64,000 nt of DNA, from positions 3,903,001-3,967,000 of the forward strand of contig NZ_CP084712.1 of NCBI RefSeq assembly GCF_023822045.1. Reading direction: 5' to 3'. A program made the position numbers and the translations under genes. Shown piece after piece: positions 8,490 through 18,051 of the stretch. Every line of letters begins with the position of its first letter. Within the stretch, counting starts at the first letter, position 1. The stretch comes from Sphingopyxis sp. USTB-05. GTDB lineage: Bacteria > Pseudomonadota > Alphaproteobacteria > Sphingomonadales > Sphingomonadaceae. The notes beneath the pieces are model-generated. The model was given only the letters and a program-made list of their open reading frames with translations, was not told the origin of the DNA and ran no database searches.

Positions 8490-10676
8490 ATGCGTAAGTT
8501 ACCGTTTTTTCTCGGTGCTGTTCTGATCAGCACGCCAGCCTTCGCGCAGGAGGCCGATTCGCCTTCAACCGAGCCGGAGATCAACGACAACGCCATCGTC
8601 GTAACAGCCCGCAAGCGGGATGAGCGAATTGTCGATGTGCCGCTTTCGATCAGCGCTCTCGGAGCTGGCGATATCGATGCGAAAGCATCCCTGCGACTGC
8701 TCGACCTGGCCAACTCGGTCCCGAATCTTGTCAACATCAGCAATGGCAACGATTCTCTCTCGCTGATCGTCGTGCGCGGGGTCGCCAGTCAGTCGCGGGT
8801 GAACGCGGGATTCGATTCCGGTGTCGGCGTCTACGTCGACGGGGTAGTTCAAGGTAAGCTCTACAGCTTCAACCAGGAATTGTTTGACACCGAGCGGGTT
8901 GAATTCCTGCGGGGTCCCCAAGGAACGCTTTTCGGCCGCAATTCGATTGCCGGCGCGATCAGCATTACCACCCGCAAGCCCGAGTTCGAATTCGGCGGCG
9001 ATGCAACAGTGCAACTCGGCAGTTACGACGAACGTCGATTTTCTGCCTTCCTGACCGGACCCGTTGCCGAAGACAAGCTTGCAATCAGCATCGGTGGCTT
9101 CCGGACCACTCGGCACGGCTATATCACCAACGTCCTCGATGGGCAGGATATCGGCAACATCGATTCCGTCGGCGGGCGGATCAAGGCCCTATGGCGGCCA
9201 AACAGCGATGTATCGGTCTTGCTGTCAGCAGATTATACGAACGAGGACCAGCTTGCTCCTGTACCGCAGCCGATTAGCGGATATGGCGCTGTCACTGGCA
9301 CCTACAAGACCAACACCAACCTTCCCCCGATTGCGAAACGCGAGTTATTCGGTGTTTCCGGTCAGATCGACTGGTCAACCTCAACTGACCTGACCCTGAC
9401 TTCGATTACCGCCTACCGGACCGCCTCCTCGTTGCGCAATAATGATCCCGACTTCGGCCCATTGGCAGTCGTGGACAGCCAAAAAAAGCAGGATCAATGG
9501 CAATTCTCCCAGGAGTTGCGCCTTGCTGGCAAGCTGGGGCCTCAATTTTCCTTTGTCAGCGGCCTTTACTATTTCAAGCAGGAGGTTGACGGTTATGCCT
9601 CGAGCACTTTCGGCAACATTACCAACGTCCCGGGATTCCTGAGGGGGCTGACCGGTTCTACGAGCGGGGTGGTAGGATCGGAATCCTTCGCAGGCTTCGT
9701 CAATGCTGATTGGGAGGCGCTACCGCGCCTAACGCTGACGCTCGGGGCACGACTGACCTATGAGAATCAGACCCTCGACTTCCGTCAGCAAGGCTTCCCG
9801 TTCGTTGCGCCCACCCTGCCACGTGAAACCGATGCTGGTTCCGATACCGATTTCTCGCCCCTTGTTACCTTGCGCTACAAGCTTGCGCCGAGCGTATCGA
9901 TCTACGGGACGGTGTCGCGCGGATACAAGAGCGGGGGCTGGAACCTCGACAACGTAACGAGCTTCTCGATCACCTCGTTTAAACAGTTGCGGTTCAATCG
10001 CGAGCAGCTGACCAACTATGAAGTTGGTTTGAAGGGTGACGTTCTGAACGGTGATCTGGGCTTTGCATTCTCCGGCTTCCAGCAAAACTATGGCGACATC
10101 CAGACCGCGAAACTTGTGCCAGTACTGGGCGGCGGCGGGGCGCTGATCGCGGTTGTCTCGAATGCTGCGAGCGCGAGAATCCGTGGGCTCGAAGGGGAAG
10201 TCAAGGTTCGTCCCTTCAAGCCGTTCACGGTTGTCGGAACGCTCGGCTACGCTGACGCGCGGTTCAAGGACTACCGCGATACCACGGCCGGCGGCGCCCC
10301 GTTGATCTTCGACGGCAACCGTATTCCGAATTCTCCTGAACTGACAGCCAGCCTCACCGCCACATTGCGAGTGCCTGTGAATGACAGGCTCACCTTGGGC
10401 GGGCGCGCGCAATACAGCTATGTCGATGGCTTCTTCCAGGATCGCGATAACAGCGCCGCGTTGCGGATCCCGTCTCGCGACACCGTCGACATGTCGATCG
10501 AAGCCGAGATCGACAAAAACTTCCGGCTGGCGTTCAATGTCAGCAACCTGTTCAACAACCAGGTTCCGGTCTCTGTCGGTCCGGGCGGTTTCGGCTTTCC
10601 GGGTGTAGGGGCAAATCAAAACGTTCAGTTGTCCCTGCCGCGGATGTGGAATGTTCGAGCAAGCTTGAAGTTCTAG
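8490..10676 (+). CDS. TonB-dependent outer membrane receptor
   Basis: A 728-residue outer-membrane receptor. A signal peptide ends at about residue 20 (STPAFA before QEADS). Next come a TonB-box/plug start (AIVVTARKRDERIVDVPLSIS), the plug landmark VEFLRGPQGTLFGRNSIAGAISITT, and a beta-barrel finishing in an aromatic residue (VRASLKF). It belongs to the sphingomonad receptor group that imports hydrophobic organic substrates rather than proven siderophores. ATG 8490 follows GGGGAGAAGG. It stands alone between the amine operon and the enoyl-CoA hydratase gene, under the palindromic operators at 8403-8444. It probably supplies the substrate for the surrounding CoA pathway; this is an inference from position. 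Confidence 0.92.
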   Translation: MRKLPFFLGAVLISTPAFAQEADSPSTEPEINDNAIVVTARKRDERIVDVPLSISALGAGDIDAKASLRLLDLANSVPNLVNISNGNDSLSLIVVRGVASQSRVNAGFDSGVGVYVDGVVQGKLYSFNQELFDTERVEFLRGPQGTLFGRNSIAGAISITTRKPEFEFGGDATVQLGSYDERRFSAFLTGPVAEDKLAISIGGFRTTRHGYITNVLDGQDIGNIDSVGGRIKALWRPNSDVSVLLSADYTNEDQLAPVPQPISGYGAVTGTYKTNTNLPPIAKRELFGVSGQIDWSTSTDLTLTSITAYRTASSLRNNDPDFGPLAVVDSQKKQDQWQFSQELRLAGKLGPQFSFVSGLYYFKQEVDGYASSTFGNITNVPGFLRGLTGSTSGVVGSESFAGFVNADWEALPRLTLTLGARLTYENQTLDFRQQGFPFVAPTLPRETDAGSDTDFSPLVTLRYKLAPSVSIYGTVSRGYKSGGWNLDNVTSFSITSFKQLRFNREQLTNYEVGLKGDVLNGDLGFAFSGFQQNYGDIQTAKLVPVLGGGGALIAVVSNAASARIRGLEGEVKVRPFKPFTVVGTLGYADARFKDYRDTTAGGAPLIFDGNRIPNSPELTASLTATLRVPVNDRLTLGGRAQYSYVDGFFQDRDNSAALRIPSRDTVDMSIEAEIDKNFRLAFNVSNLFNNQVPVSVGPGGFGFPGVGANQNVQLSLPRMWNVRASLKF

Positions 10677-11079
10677 TAATCCCGGATCCCAGGTTAGCGA
10701 TTCTGGACGAAAGTCCCGAAGGGATCGGATAGAGGCGTGCGGCTTTCAGACCCACCGAGGCCGCCCGCCTCTTCAACTCTGCTGCACCGATCACCTCGTT
10801 CACTTCTGCTCACAGCCTTGACTTAGGATCAGCCGGGCCCAGGGCTGCGTGTCGAGACATGGTCATGATGCATTTTCTGGAACTGCAGGCTCATTCCAGG
10901 GCTCGATAGCTATGCATAGCCATGACGCGGCGCGACCGGGCAGCTTTTGATACCAGGCAAGCTGTTTCAATCGCCCAGCAGCGAAATCACGAACGCTATC
11001 CTAAATTCAAAGGATGGCCATAATGGCGGTGGAATTCGGATAATCCAACGATGATAGCATTTTGATTCTGCGAGGCTCA
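10677..11079. other. Intergenic region with two small palindromes
   Basis: About 400 bases without a credible gene. It contains a perfect 12-bp palindrome GCTATGCATAGC at 10909-10920 and an 11-bp dyad GCCATAATGGC at 11017-11027, both upstream of the crotonase gene at 11080; either could be an operator. No T-tailed hairpin is visible after the receptor stop. Confidence 0.35.
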
Positions 11080-12069
11080 ATGACTGCCCCTGTATCGCTT
11101 GTTCAGCGTGGCCCAGTGGCCTGCATCGAGATCGACAATCCACCGGTCAATGCCTTGTCGCACGCAGCGCGCAGTCAGCTCATTGCCGCAGTTGCCGAAG
11201 CTGGACGCAGTGAGGCGCAGGCAATTGCGATAGTTGGCAAGGGACGTAACTTCATCGCTGGAGCAGACATTGCCGAACTAGAACATCCGGTGCGAGCGCC
11301 CGGACTGCTCGAGCTCGAGGAAGCCTGCCGGCTCGCACCGCAACCAGTGATCGCCGTGATGCACGGTATGGTGCTGGGTGGCGGTATGGTTGTTGCCTAT
11401 TGCGCCGACTTTCGGATTGCGGCGCCGGGCACACTTTTTGGCATGCCGGAAGTCAAGCTTGGGCTGTTGGCAACCTTTGGAGGTACGCAATTCTTGCCGC
11501 GACTGGTCGGCATGCCGGCCGCCCTCAAACTCCTGATCGGAGCCGAGCCAATTGACCTGAAGGAAGCGCAGGAAATCGGCTTCGTCGACGCGGTTGGCGA
11601 TCTGCAGATGGCAGTGACGATGGCTCCTAGGTTCTCAAAACGCCCGATTCGCAACATCGCAGGCGAACCAGCCCAAGCGGCACTTGCCGCAATCAGTCGC
11701 TATGAAACTGCACTGGATCCCGAATGGCAGGCTCCGCAGGCAACCCTTGAGGCTGCACGCGCAGGTGTGGAACACGGACTTGAGGCTGGACTGGCCCTTG
11801 AAGCCACCTCGTTTGAGACTCTGAGAGCCTCGCGGCAGTCGCGTGTATTGCGTCGATACTTCTTTGCCAGCCGCGCGCTTGCCCGCCACCCTGAACGCGA
11901 CATTGCGTTGGCGAGGTTTCGCAAAATCGGGCCTGATCGCGGCGAACTTCGCCGTGCAGCCCAAAACATGATCGATAAAGGCGAGCTAACCGATACCGCA
12001 GTCGCAGACGCGGCGATCGTCGAAGCGCTGGCGCTGCCAGCGTGGCGCGCTGACCTGTTGCTCGAGTGA
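11080..12069 (+). CDS. Enoyl-CoA hydratase with FadB-like C-terminal extension
   Basis: A 329-residue crotonase protein, longer than the usual ~260. The core shows IDNPPVNALS, the oxyanion segment MVLGGGMVVAYCADFRIA and the catalytic-glutamate motif GMPEVKLGLLATFGGTQFLPRLVG. Residues from about 190 onward (SFETLRASRQSRVLRRYFFASRALAR) resemble the linker that joins the hydratase domain to the dehydrogenase domains in FadB-type trifunctional proteins, but no NAD-binding domain follows. It is therefore either a naturally trimmed FadB-like hydratase or a partner for the separate SDR. ATG 11080 is preferred over an upstream in-frame TTG at 11062; the ribosome-binding site (GCGAGG) is weak. Confidence 0.82.
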   Translation: MTAPVSLVQRGPVACIEIDNPPVNALSHAARSQLIAAVAEAGRSEAQAIAIVGKGRNFIAGADIAELEHPVRAPGLLELEEACRLAPQPVIAVMHGMVLGGGMVVAYCADFRIAAPGTLFGMPEVKLGLLATFGGTQFLPRLVGMPAALKLLIGAEPIDLKEAQEIGFVDAVGDLQMAVTMAPRFSKRPIRNIAGEPAQAALAAISRYETALDPEWQAPQATLEAARAGVEHGLEAGLALEATSFETLRASRQSRVLRRYFFASRALARHPERDIALARFRKIGPDRGELRRAAQNMIDKGELTDTAVADAAIVEALALPAWRADLLLE

Positions 12070-12198
12070 TATACTACCGATAGGCCGCAATTCGCCATCC
12101 GCTTGGCGGCCTGTCCAAGGCAACAGAGCCCCCAGTCAACTGCCGCGCCCAATGGACCTCGCGGAACTGGAATTGGATCAAAAGCAGAAGGAACCATC

Positions 12199-12549
12199 AT
12201 GGCAAGCATTATACGTCTGAACAGCGGCCCCCGGATGAGCCAGGCCGTGATCCACAACGGTACGATATACCTTGCCGGCCAGATTGGGGTGCCTGGCGAA
12301 TCTGCGGCCAACCAGACCCAAGACATTCTTACCAAGATCGATGCACTGCTCGAGCAGAGCGGCAGCAACAGGTCGCACGTGCTTTTCGCGACCATCTGGC
12401 TCGCCGACATGGCGGACTTCGAGGAAATGAACGCCGTCTGGGACAACTGGATCGATCGCGAGGCTCCCCCTGCGCGCGCTACAGGTCAGTCTCGGCTTGC
12501 ACGGCCGGGTTGTAAGGTCGAGATCATCGTTGTCGCGGCTGTCAAGTAA
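12199..12549 (+). CDS. RidA/YjgF family protein
   Basis: A 116-residue RidA-fold protein (VIHNGTIYLAGQIG, then DILTKIDALLEQSGS, FATIWLADMADFEEMNAVWDNWI and PPARATGQSRLARPGCKVEIIVVAAVK). Canonical RidA hydrolyses reactive 2-aminoacrylate-type enamines; this looser subfamily often lies in catabolic operons where it may act on enamine or imine intermediates. The start ATG 12199 has GAAGGA seven bases upstream; an open extension to 12103 has no support. A weak hairpin AGCCtgatGGCT followed by five T lies after the stop at about 12581. The link to the amine operon 4 kb away is only suggestive. Confidence 0.82.
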   Translation: MASIIRLNSGPRMSQAVIHNGTIYLAGQIGVPGESAANQTQDILTKIDALLEQSGSNRSHVLFATIWLADMADFEEMNAVWDNWIDREAPPARATGQSRLARPGCKVEIIVVAAVK

Positions 12550-12735
12550 TCCGCCTTCGTTTCAAATTCGGCCGCGATGTAGCCTGATGGCTTTTTCTGG
12601 GTACAGCCCGCCATCGCCCGAACATTTAGTCTAATTAGATTGAGCCCCCTTTCGCCAGGGCCTGTTCCCCGCACCATCTTAAGAATGAACTCAGCCTCGC
12701 TGGACCTGCCGTGCGGCCACAAAAGGCGCTTGCAT

Positions 12736-12754
12736 TTGACGACCGGTCGGTCAA
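12736..12754. promoter_or_regulatory. Operator-like palindrome upstream of thiolase operon
   Basis: TTGACGACCGGTCGGTCAA has a perfect GACCGGTC core flanked by TTGAC and GGTCAA (one-base offset between arms). It lies 33 bases before the thiolase GTG and shares its right half with the palindrome at 8425-8444. It probably represses the thiolase-MaoC-acyl-CoA synthetase operon through a TetR-type protein encoded elsewhere. Confidence 0.5.
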
Positions 12755-12786
12755 TAAATGGGCCGAAAGTACAGAGGAGAGTTCTC

Positions 12787-13965
12787 GTGTCGAAGGTTTA
12801 CGTTGCCGGTGTCGCCATGGTCCCCTTCACCAAGCCTGGGCGAAGCGAAACATACGATCTGATGGGTGCTGAAGCGGTACGCGCGGCTATTGCCGACGCG
12901 GGAATTGCCTATTCGAAGGTCGAACAGGCCTATGCCGGCTTTGTCTATGGCGATTCTACCTCGGGCCAGAAAGCGCTTTATTCGGTCGGTTTGACTGGCA
13001 TTCCAATTATCAATGTCAACAATGCGTGCGCAACCGGCTCCACCGCGCTGTTCCTTGCGCGCCAGGCAGTTGAAAGCGGCGCGGTCGATGTGGCCTTGGC
13101 CGTTGGGTTTGAACAAATGATGCCCGGTGCGCTGGATGTAATGTTTACGGACCGGCCTTCGATCCTGGAAAACTACGTCAGGATTGCAGAGCAGGCGCCA
13201 GGCGACGACAACACCAGGCCACCAGCTGCCCGGCTGTTTGGCGGTGCCGGCGCCGAATATCAAAGGCGCACCGGCTTCGAGAGCCGAAGCTTTGCTCTCG
13301 TAGCGGAAAAGGCCCGCCGTCACGCCTTCAACAACCCGCTCGCGATCTTCCGCGATCCGCTTACAGCCGATGAAATCATGGCCTCACCTACGATCTTTGG
13401 CCCCCTCACCCGTCTGCAGTGCTGCCCACCCACCTGCGGAGCGGCGGCTGCGATCATCGTTTCAGAGAAGTTCAAGCGAGCCAATCCGGGTCGCTATGTT
13501 GAGATAGCCGCGCAGGCCATGACCACGGACCCAGAGCAATCCTTCAGCAATGGCAGCCTGATCGATGCGGTCGGGTTCAATATGGCGCGTGACGCTGCCC
13601 TGCAGGTATACGAGAAAGCAGGCATCGGCCCCAAGGATGTGCCGGTGGTCGAGTTGCACGATTGCTTCACAACCAACGAGGTGCTCACTTACGAGGCTCT
13701 CGGGCTGGCGGCACCGGGAGAAGCGGAAAAGTTCATCCGCGACGGAGACAACACGTATGGCGGTCGGACTGTAACCAATCCTTCTGGCGGGCTGCTTTCC
13801 AAGGGACACCCGCTTGGCGCCACGGGCCTCGCGCAGTGTAGCGAGCTCGTCTGGCAATTGCGGGGCGATGCCGACAAACGTCAGGTTGCGGGAGCGAAGG
13901 TCGGGCTGCAACATAACCTCGGTCTAGGCGGCGCCTGCGTCGTTACCCTTTACAAGGCTGCTTGA
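12787..13965 (+). CDS. SCP2-type thiolase (acetyl-CoA acetyltransferase family)
   Basis: A 392-residue thiolase of the sterol-carrier-protein-x type, performing the last cleavage of a beta-oxidation cycle. The catalytic set is complete: NVNNACATGS (Cys81), VELHDCFTTNEV, SKGHPLGATG and the second cysteine in LGGACVVTLYK. GTG 12787 follows AGAGGAGAG at good spacing; the open frame upstream to 12640 lacks family similarity. It heads an operon (thiolase, two MaoC proteins, acyl-CoA synthetase) with one-base to four-base junctions, under the 12736-12754 palindrome. SCP2-type thiolases are typical for branched or sterol side chains, in agreement with the racemase downstream. Confidence 0.9.
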   Translation: MSKVYVAGVAMVPFTKPGRSETYDLMGAEAVRAAIADAGIAYSKVEQAYAGFVYGDSTSGQKALYSVGLTGIPIINVNNACATGSTALFLARQAVESGAVDVALAVGFEQMMPGALDVMFTDRPSILENYVRIAEQAPGDDNTRPPAARLFGGAGAEYQRRTGFESRSFALVAEKARRHAFNNPLAIFRDPLTADEIMASPTIFGPLTRLQCCPPTCGAAAAIIVSEKFKRANPGRYVEIAAQAMTTDPEQSFSNGSLIDAVGFNMARDAALQVYEKAGIGPKDVPVVELHDCFTTNEVLTYEALGLAAPGEAEKFIRDGDNTYGGRTVTNPSGGLLSKGHPLGATGLAQCSELVWQLRGDADKRQVAGAKVGLQHNLGLGGACVVTLYKAA

Positions 13966-13966
13966 G

Positions 13967-14410
13967 ATGGTTGACCTGTCGGTAATCGGAAGAACATGGC
14001 CGAAACGAACGATTGTTGCCGAGGAAGGTGCCCTGCGTTTCTTCGCAAAGGCCACGGGCGAGACCAATCCGGTCTACAGCGACGTGTCCGCTGCCAAGGC
14101 TGCGGGACACCCGGGACTCCCGTTGCCCCCAACCTATTTGTTCACGCTCGATTTGCTTGCGCCGTCTGAAACCTTCTGGCTCGATGACCTTAAGGTTCCC
14201 CTGGCAAAAGTGCTCCATGCAGAACAAAGCTTTGAGTATCGGCGAATGGCCTATGCTGGCGAAGAGCTGACGATCGAAACGAAGATCAGCGATGCCTATG
14301 ACAGAAAGGGCGGACTGCTCGAATTCATAGTGCGCGATATGACCGTCACCGATACCAAGGGAGACGAATGTGCGCTGCTCAAGACAACCCTGGTGGTGCG
14401 ACATGGCTGA
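13967..14410 (+). CDS. MaoC-like dehydratase, probably non-catalytic subunit
   Basis: A 147-residue single hot-dog domain of the MaoC/FAS1 dehydratase N-terminal group. The region that carries the Asp-His pair in active (R)-hydratases reads TGETNPVYSDVSAAKAAG here, lacking the His, while the next gene has the full GDHNPIHVD motif. Two such half-proteins usually form a heteromeric enoyl-CoA hydratase, as in the ChsH1-ChsH2 hydratase of cholesterol degradation. It starts one base after the thiolase stop and its stop overlaps the next ATG. Confidence 0.82.
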   Translation: MVDLSVIGRTWPKRTIVAEEGALRFFAKATGETNPVYSDVSAAKAAGHPGLPLPPTYLFTLDLLAPSETFWLDDLKVPLAKVLHAEQSFEYRRMAYAGEELTIETKISDAYDRKGGLLEFIVRDMTVTDTKGDECALLKTTLVVRHG

Positions 14411-14819
14411 CGAACCAGAAGTGATCTCAGTCGGCACCCGCTTGCCGGAGCACGTGCTGCCGCCGATCTCCCGCACCACCCTCGCGCTGTTTGCGGGGGC
14501 GTCTGGCGATCACAATCCAATCCATGTCGACATAGACTTTGCCAGGTCTGCCGGCATGCAAGACGTCTTCGCACACGGCATGCTGTCGATGGCTTACCTT
14601 GCGCAACTACTTACCGGCTGGATGCCCCAGGCCCAATTGCGTTCCTGGAAGGCCCGGTTTGTCTCAATCACCCCAGTTGGGGCGGTCGTTTCCTGCAACG
14701 GTGAGGTCGTCGAGCTTTTCGAAGTGGATGGTGAGCGACGGGCTCGCCTGAAGATCTTGGCCACGATCGGCGGCGACGTGCAAACTCTGGCCGGCGAAGC
14801 GGAGGTCGCGCTTCCATGA
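14403..14819 (+). CDS. MaoC-like enoyl-CoA hydratase, catalytic subunit
   Basis: A 138-residue hot-dog hydratase with the catalytic signature ASGDHNPIHVDIDFA and FAHGMLSMAYLAQLL. It adds water to 2-enoyl-CoA to give (3R)-hydroxyacyl-CoA, matching the (3R)-specific type of SDR at 2110. ATG 14403 overlaps the stop of the preceding MaoC gene, and its own stop overlaps the acyl-CoA synthetase start, so stoichiometric production of the pair is likely. Confidence 0.87.
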   Translation: MADEPEVISVGTRLPEHVLPPISRTTLALFAGASGDHNPIHVDIDFARSAGMQDVFAHGMLSMAYLAQLLTGWMPQAQLRSWKARFVSITPVGAVVSCNGEVVELFEVDGERRARLKILATIGGDVQTLAGEAEVALP

Positions 14820-16333
14820 CTGCAACCGTCATCAGTGGATCAAACCTGATCACCGGCAGTACCATCGACCAGCGCGCTGCCAAGGTGGCGACTGGATTGG
14901 CCGAGATGGGCATTGGAGCTGGTGACACTGTTGCAATCCTGCTCCGCAACGATCCGGTTTTCTTCGAAATTTCGTTTGGAGCAAACCTTCTGGGGGCAAA
15001 TGTCGTACCAGTAAACTGGCACTTCCGCAGCGATGAAGCCTTGTTCGTGATTGCCGACAGTGGTGCCAAACTGATTGTCGCTCACGAGGATCTCCTTCCG
15101 GTTCTCGGCGACCATTCGTCACTTTCATTGCCGATCCTGGTCTGTCCTGTCCCGCAAGAGGTCGCCGAGGCCTACGGCAGTCCGGTCTCGACAATCGATG
15201 AATGGGCGAGCTGGCGTGACAAGCATGCCGAATGGCGAGGCGAACCGCAGATCACCCGCTTCGGAATGATTTACACGTCGGGAACCACGGGCAAACCAAA
15301 GGGCGTGAAACGAGAGCCGGCAGATGCTGAGATGGCTAAACGCATGGCCGCGCTGATGGCGACGGCGCTCGGTCTTGTCCCTGGTCAGACAATACGTACA
15401 GTCATAACTGGACCAATTTATCACGCCGCACCCAACACGTACGCATTGGTAGCGGGCCGTGTCGGTGAGTTGGTGGTAATGCAACCGCGTTTTGACGCCG
15501 AAGGGCTTCTAGCGCTCATCGAGCATCACCGACTTACTCATGTTCACTTGGTACCGACTATGTTTGTGCGCCTTCTTAAGCTTCCCGAGCAGGTGCGCTC
15601 GAAATACGATCTGTCATCGCTTCGGTTTGTGGCCCACGGCGCAGCGCCCTGCCCGCCTGAGATCAAACAAGCCATGATCGCTTGGTGGGGGCCGATCATT
15701 CACGAATACTACGGCGGCAGCGAGACTGGTGGTGCCGTTTATCACAATTCCGAAGAAGCCTTGCGCAAGCCCGGAACTGTCGGTCGTGCAATGGATGGCT
15801 GCGCGATCCGCATTCTTGACGACGAGGGCAATGAGGTCCCAGCCGGGACCCCTGGCCATGTGTATATTCGTTCAACCAGTTTCCCGGACTTTACCTACCA
15901 TGGTCGCGATGCTGACCGCCTTGCAATCGAGCGCGAAGGCTTCGTCACGATCGGCGATATCGGGTTTCTCGATGAAGATGGTTATCTGTTCCTCTGCGAT
16001 CGAGCAAACGACATGATCATTTCGGGAGGGGTCAACATCTACCCAGCGGAGATCGAAGCCGTTCTACTTTCCCATCCAGGCATCGCAGACGCGGCCGTCT
16101 TCGGCGTACCCGACGCAGAGTTTGGAGAAGCCGTTTGCGCGGCGATTCAGCCTGCCGACATTGGCGGACCCGATGCCTCGGAAGTAAGGGCCTTTGTCCG
16201 CAGCAAGCTCGCAGCTTTCAAGGCTCCTCGGCACGTCGAATTCCACTCCACCCTGCCTCGTGAAGACTCCGGCAAGATCCTGCGTCGCTTGCTGAAGGAA
16301 CCACACTGGGCGGGAACCGGAAGGACAATCTGA
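14816..16333 (+). CDS. Acyl-CoA synthetase (AMP-forming)
   Basis: A 505-residue ANL-superfamily ligase that activates a carboxylic acid with ATP and CoA. Visible are the phosphate loop MIYTSGTTGKPKGVK (about 152-165), the HEYYGGSETGGAV adenine-binding motif, the hinge FVTIGDIGFLDEDGYLFLCDR and the C-terminal lysine region PREDSGKILRRLL. The N terminus is about 30-40 residues shorter than typical FadD proteins, but the start is fixed by the four-base ATGA overlap with the MaoC gene. It is the last gene of the thiolase operon and probably performs the entry step for this block. Confidence 0.9.
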   Translation: MTATVISGSNLITGSTIDQRAAKVATGLAEMGIGAGDTVAILLRNDPVFFEISFGANLLGANVVPVNWHFRSDEALFVIADSGAKLIVAHEDLLPVLGDHSSLSLPILVCPVPQEVAEAYGSPVSTIDEWASWRDKHAEWRGEPQITRFGMIYTSGTTGKPKGVKREPADAEMAKRMAALMATALGLVPGQTIRTVITGPIYHAAPNTYALVAGRVGELVVMQPRFDAEGLLALIEHHRLTHVHLVPTMFVRLLKLPEQVRSKYDLSSLRFVAHGAAPCPPEIKQAMIAWWGPIIHEYYGGSETGGAVYHNSEEALRKPGTVGRAMDGCAIRILDDEGNEVPAGTPGHVYIRSTSFPDFTYHGRDADRLAIEREGFVTIGDIGFLDEDGYLFLCDRANDMIISGGVNIYPAEIEAVLLSHPGIADAAVFGVPDAEFGEAVCAAIQPADIGGPDASEVRAFVRSKLAAFKAPRHVEFHSTLPREDSGKILRRLLKEPHWAGTGRTI

Positions 16334-16600
16334 CCCTTGCAATCTTTGCCATCAGTGCAGCGGGCAGCAGTCTTGAAGTTCCGGGCAATGGGCGAACTGA
16401 GCATGGCTAAGGCTGTACGAGGAGCCCGTTCAATCAGCCAAGCGTCATCTGCCCGGCAGCAAGGCGGCGACGGTCAAGCGATCTTGCGCCATCCGACCGG
16501 TACAATGCCTGCTTGAGCAACAAGTTCTTCGGCCGCACGTCGAGGTGGCGATCTTGCAACCAGCGCCGAGCTTGTGACGGACTGAGGAAGGTGCACAATT

Positions 16601-17677
16601 ATGACATCAGCGGGACCGCTCAAAGGCCTTCGCGTTATTGAATTTTCCGGAATTGGTCCCGCACCATTTGCCGCGATGCTGCTGGCAGACATGGGAGCCG
16701 ATGTTGTCCGAATTGATCGGCCGAATGCGCCGATGGAATATGTTCTAGCACGCGGCAAACGCTCGATTGCGCTCAACATGAAACAGTCGGCGGACCGAGA
16801 CATGGCCGTTGACTTGATCAAGCGCGCCGAGATCTTAATCGAAGGATTCCGACCCGGCGTGATGGAACGTCTTGGGCTCGGTCCGGAACCGATGCTCGCG
16901 ACCAATCCCAAGCTTGTATATGGGCGCATGACTGGTTGGGGGCAATTTGGACCTTTAGCCCAAGCCGCTGGCCATGACCTCAACTACATCGCTATCTCGG
17001 GCGCGCTCCATGCCATCGGCTCTGCGGATGGCCCACCGCTGCCGCCCTTGAACCTCGTAGGCGATTTCGGTGGTGGATCACTTTATCTCGCCATGGGTTT
17101 GCTGGCGGCGCTTAGCCATGCGCGGGCGACTGGCCAGGGTCAGGTCGTCGACGCCGCAATGAGCGACGGAGCAAGCTCGCTGATGGGGTTGTTTTATGGT
17201 CTCAAAGCCCGCGGCGAATGGAACGACTCGCGGTCTGCAAACTTTCTCGACGGAGCCGCTCCTTACTATCGCTGCTACCGTTGTGCCGATGGGAGTTGGA
17301 TATCCATTGCCGCAATCGAACCTCAATTCTGGACGGAGCTTCGCGAACGGGTTGGGCTTGTCGACCCGCTCTTCGACCGTCGGGATGATACCGCATCTTG
17401 GCCGGAGATATCTCGAGCTCTTGAAGAAATCTTTGCGACGCGAACTCGAGCGCAATGGTGTGATTTGCTCGAGGGAAGCGATGCCTGTTTCGCACCTGTT
17501 CTTTCTTTAAGTGAAGCTCCGTTACATCCGCACAATCAGGCCCGCGGCACCTTCACGGCCAATGCGCAGGCAGCACCCGCACCGCGATTCTCGGTGACTC
17601 CTGCCAATATTGGGCAAGAACCTCCTGCCACAGACGCCGATCGTGAAGCCATTTTGCGGGACTGGCTAGGCCATTAG
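16601..17677 (+). CDS. Alpha-methylacyl-CoA racemase (CoA transferase family III)
   Basis: A 358-residue CaiB/BaiF-fold protein. The segment [20 protein letters not shown] and [19 protein letters not shown] place His125 and Asp155 at the positions of the catalytic His126 and Asp156 of mycobacterial alpha-methylacyl-CoA racemase, which supports racemase rather than CoA transferase. The enzyme interconverts 2R and 2S methyl-branched acyl-CoA, a step needed for isoprenoid and sterol side chains. The ATG is preceded by GAGGAAGG. It lies 267 bases after the acyl-CoA synthetase, so it may have its own promoter. Confidence 0.9.
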   Translation: MTSAGPLKGLRVIEFSGIGPAPFAAMLLADMGADVVRIDRPNAPMEYVLARGKRSIALNMKQSADRDMAVDLIKRAEILIEGFRPGVMERLGLGPEPMLATNPKLVYGRMTGWGQFGPLAQAAGHDLNYIAISGALHAIGSADGPPLPPLNLVGDFGGGSLYLAMGLLAALSHARATGQGQVVDAAMSDGASSLMGLFYGLKARGEWNDSRSANFLDGAAPYYRCYRCADGSWISIAAIEPQFWTELRERVGLVDPLFDRRDDTASWPEISRALEEIFATRTRAQWCDLLEGSDACFAPVLSLSEAPLHPHNQARGTFTANAQAAPAPRFSVTPANIGQEPPATDADREAILRDWLGH

Positions 17678-18051
17678 GCGAATTCTGGCACCTTCGGCCA
17701 AGCAGGAGCGATCGATCACAGCACAGGGCTGCGGCCAGCGCGTCGATGACCGGCCGGTTTTGAGCGGCATTATCTTGGTCAATCGTATTGGTTTGAGGGG
17801 GCGGTATCCGCCGAGAGAATAACGCCCGGTAACGACTCTCTAGAACCGCTGGACGCGATGGAGGCGTCAATGCACTAACAATCCAACCGGACCACTCGGT
17901 GGGGGCCGGTCACTCGCTGTGCGCTGAACAACAGCAAATGAGACTCGTCCTACGGAAAATTCTGGTATATCGATCAGAGCTTATAAAGCGTTAGTGCAGC
18001 TGAAAATCGATAATAACATTCCAATTTTTGGTGGTTGGGCAGGGCTGTCAC
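17678..18051. other. Intergenic gap at end of region A
   Basis: About 370 bases with no credible gene. A perfect 10-bp palindrome ACCGGCCGGT lies at 17750-17759. Composition becomes A+T-rich near 17990-18030. I see no other structure. Confidence 0.4.
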
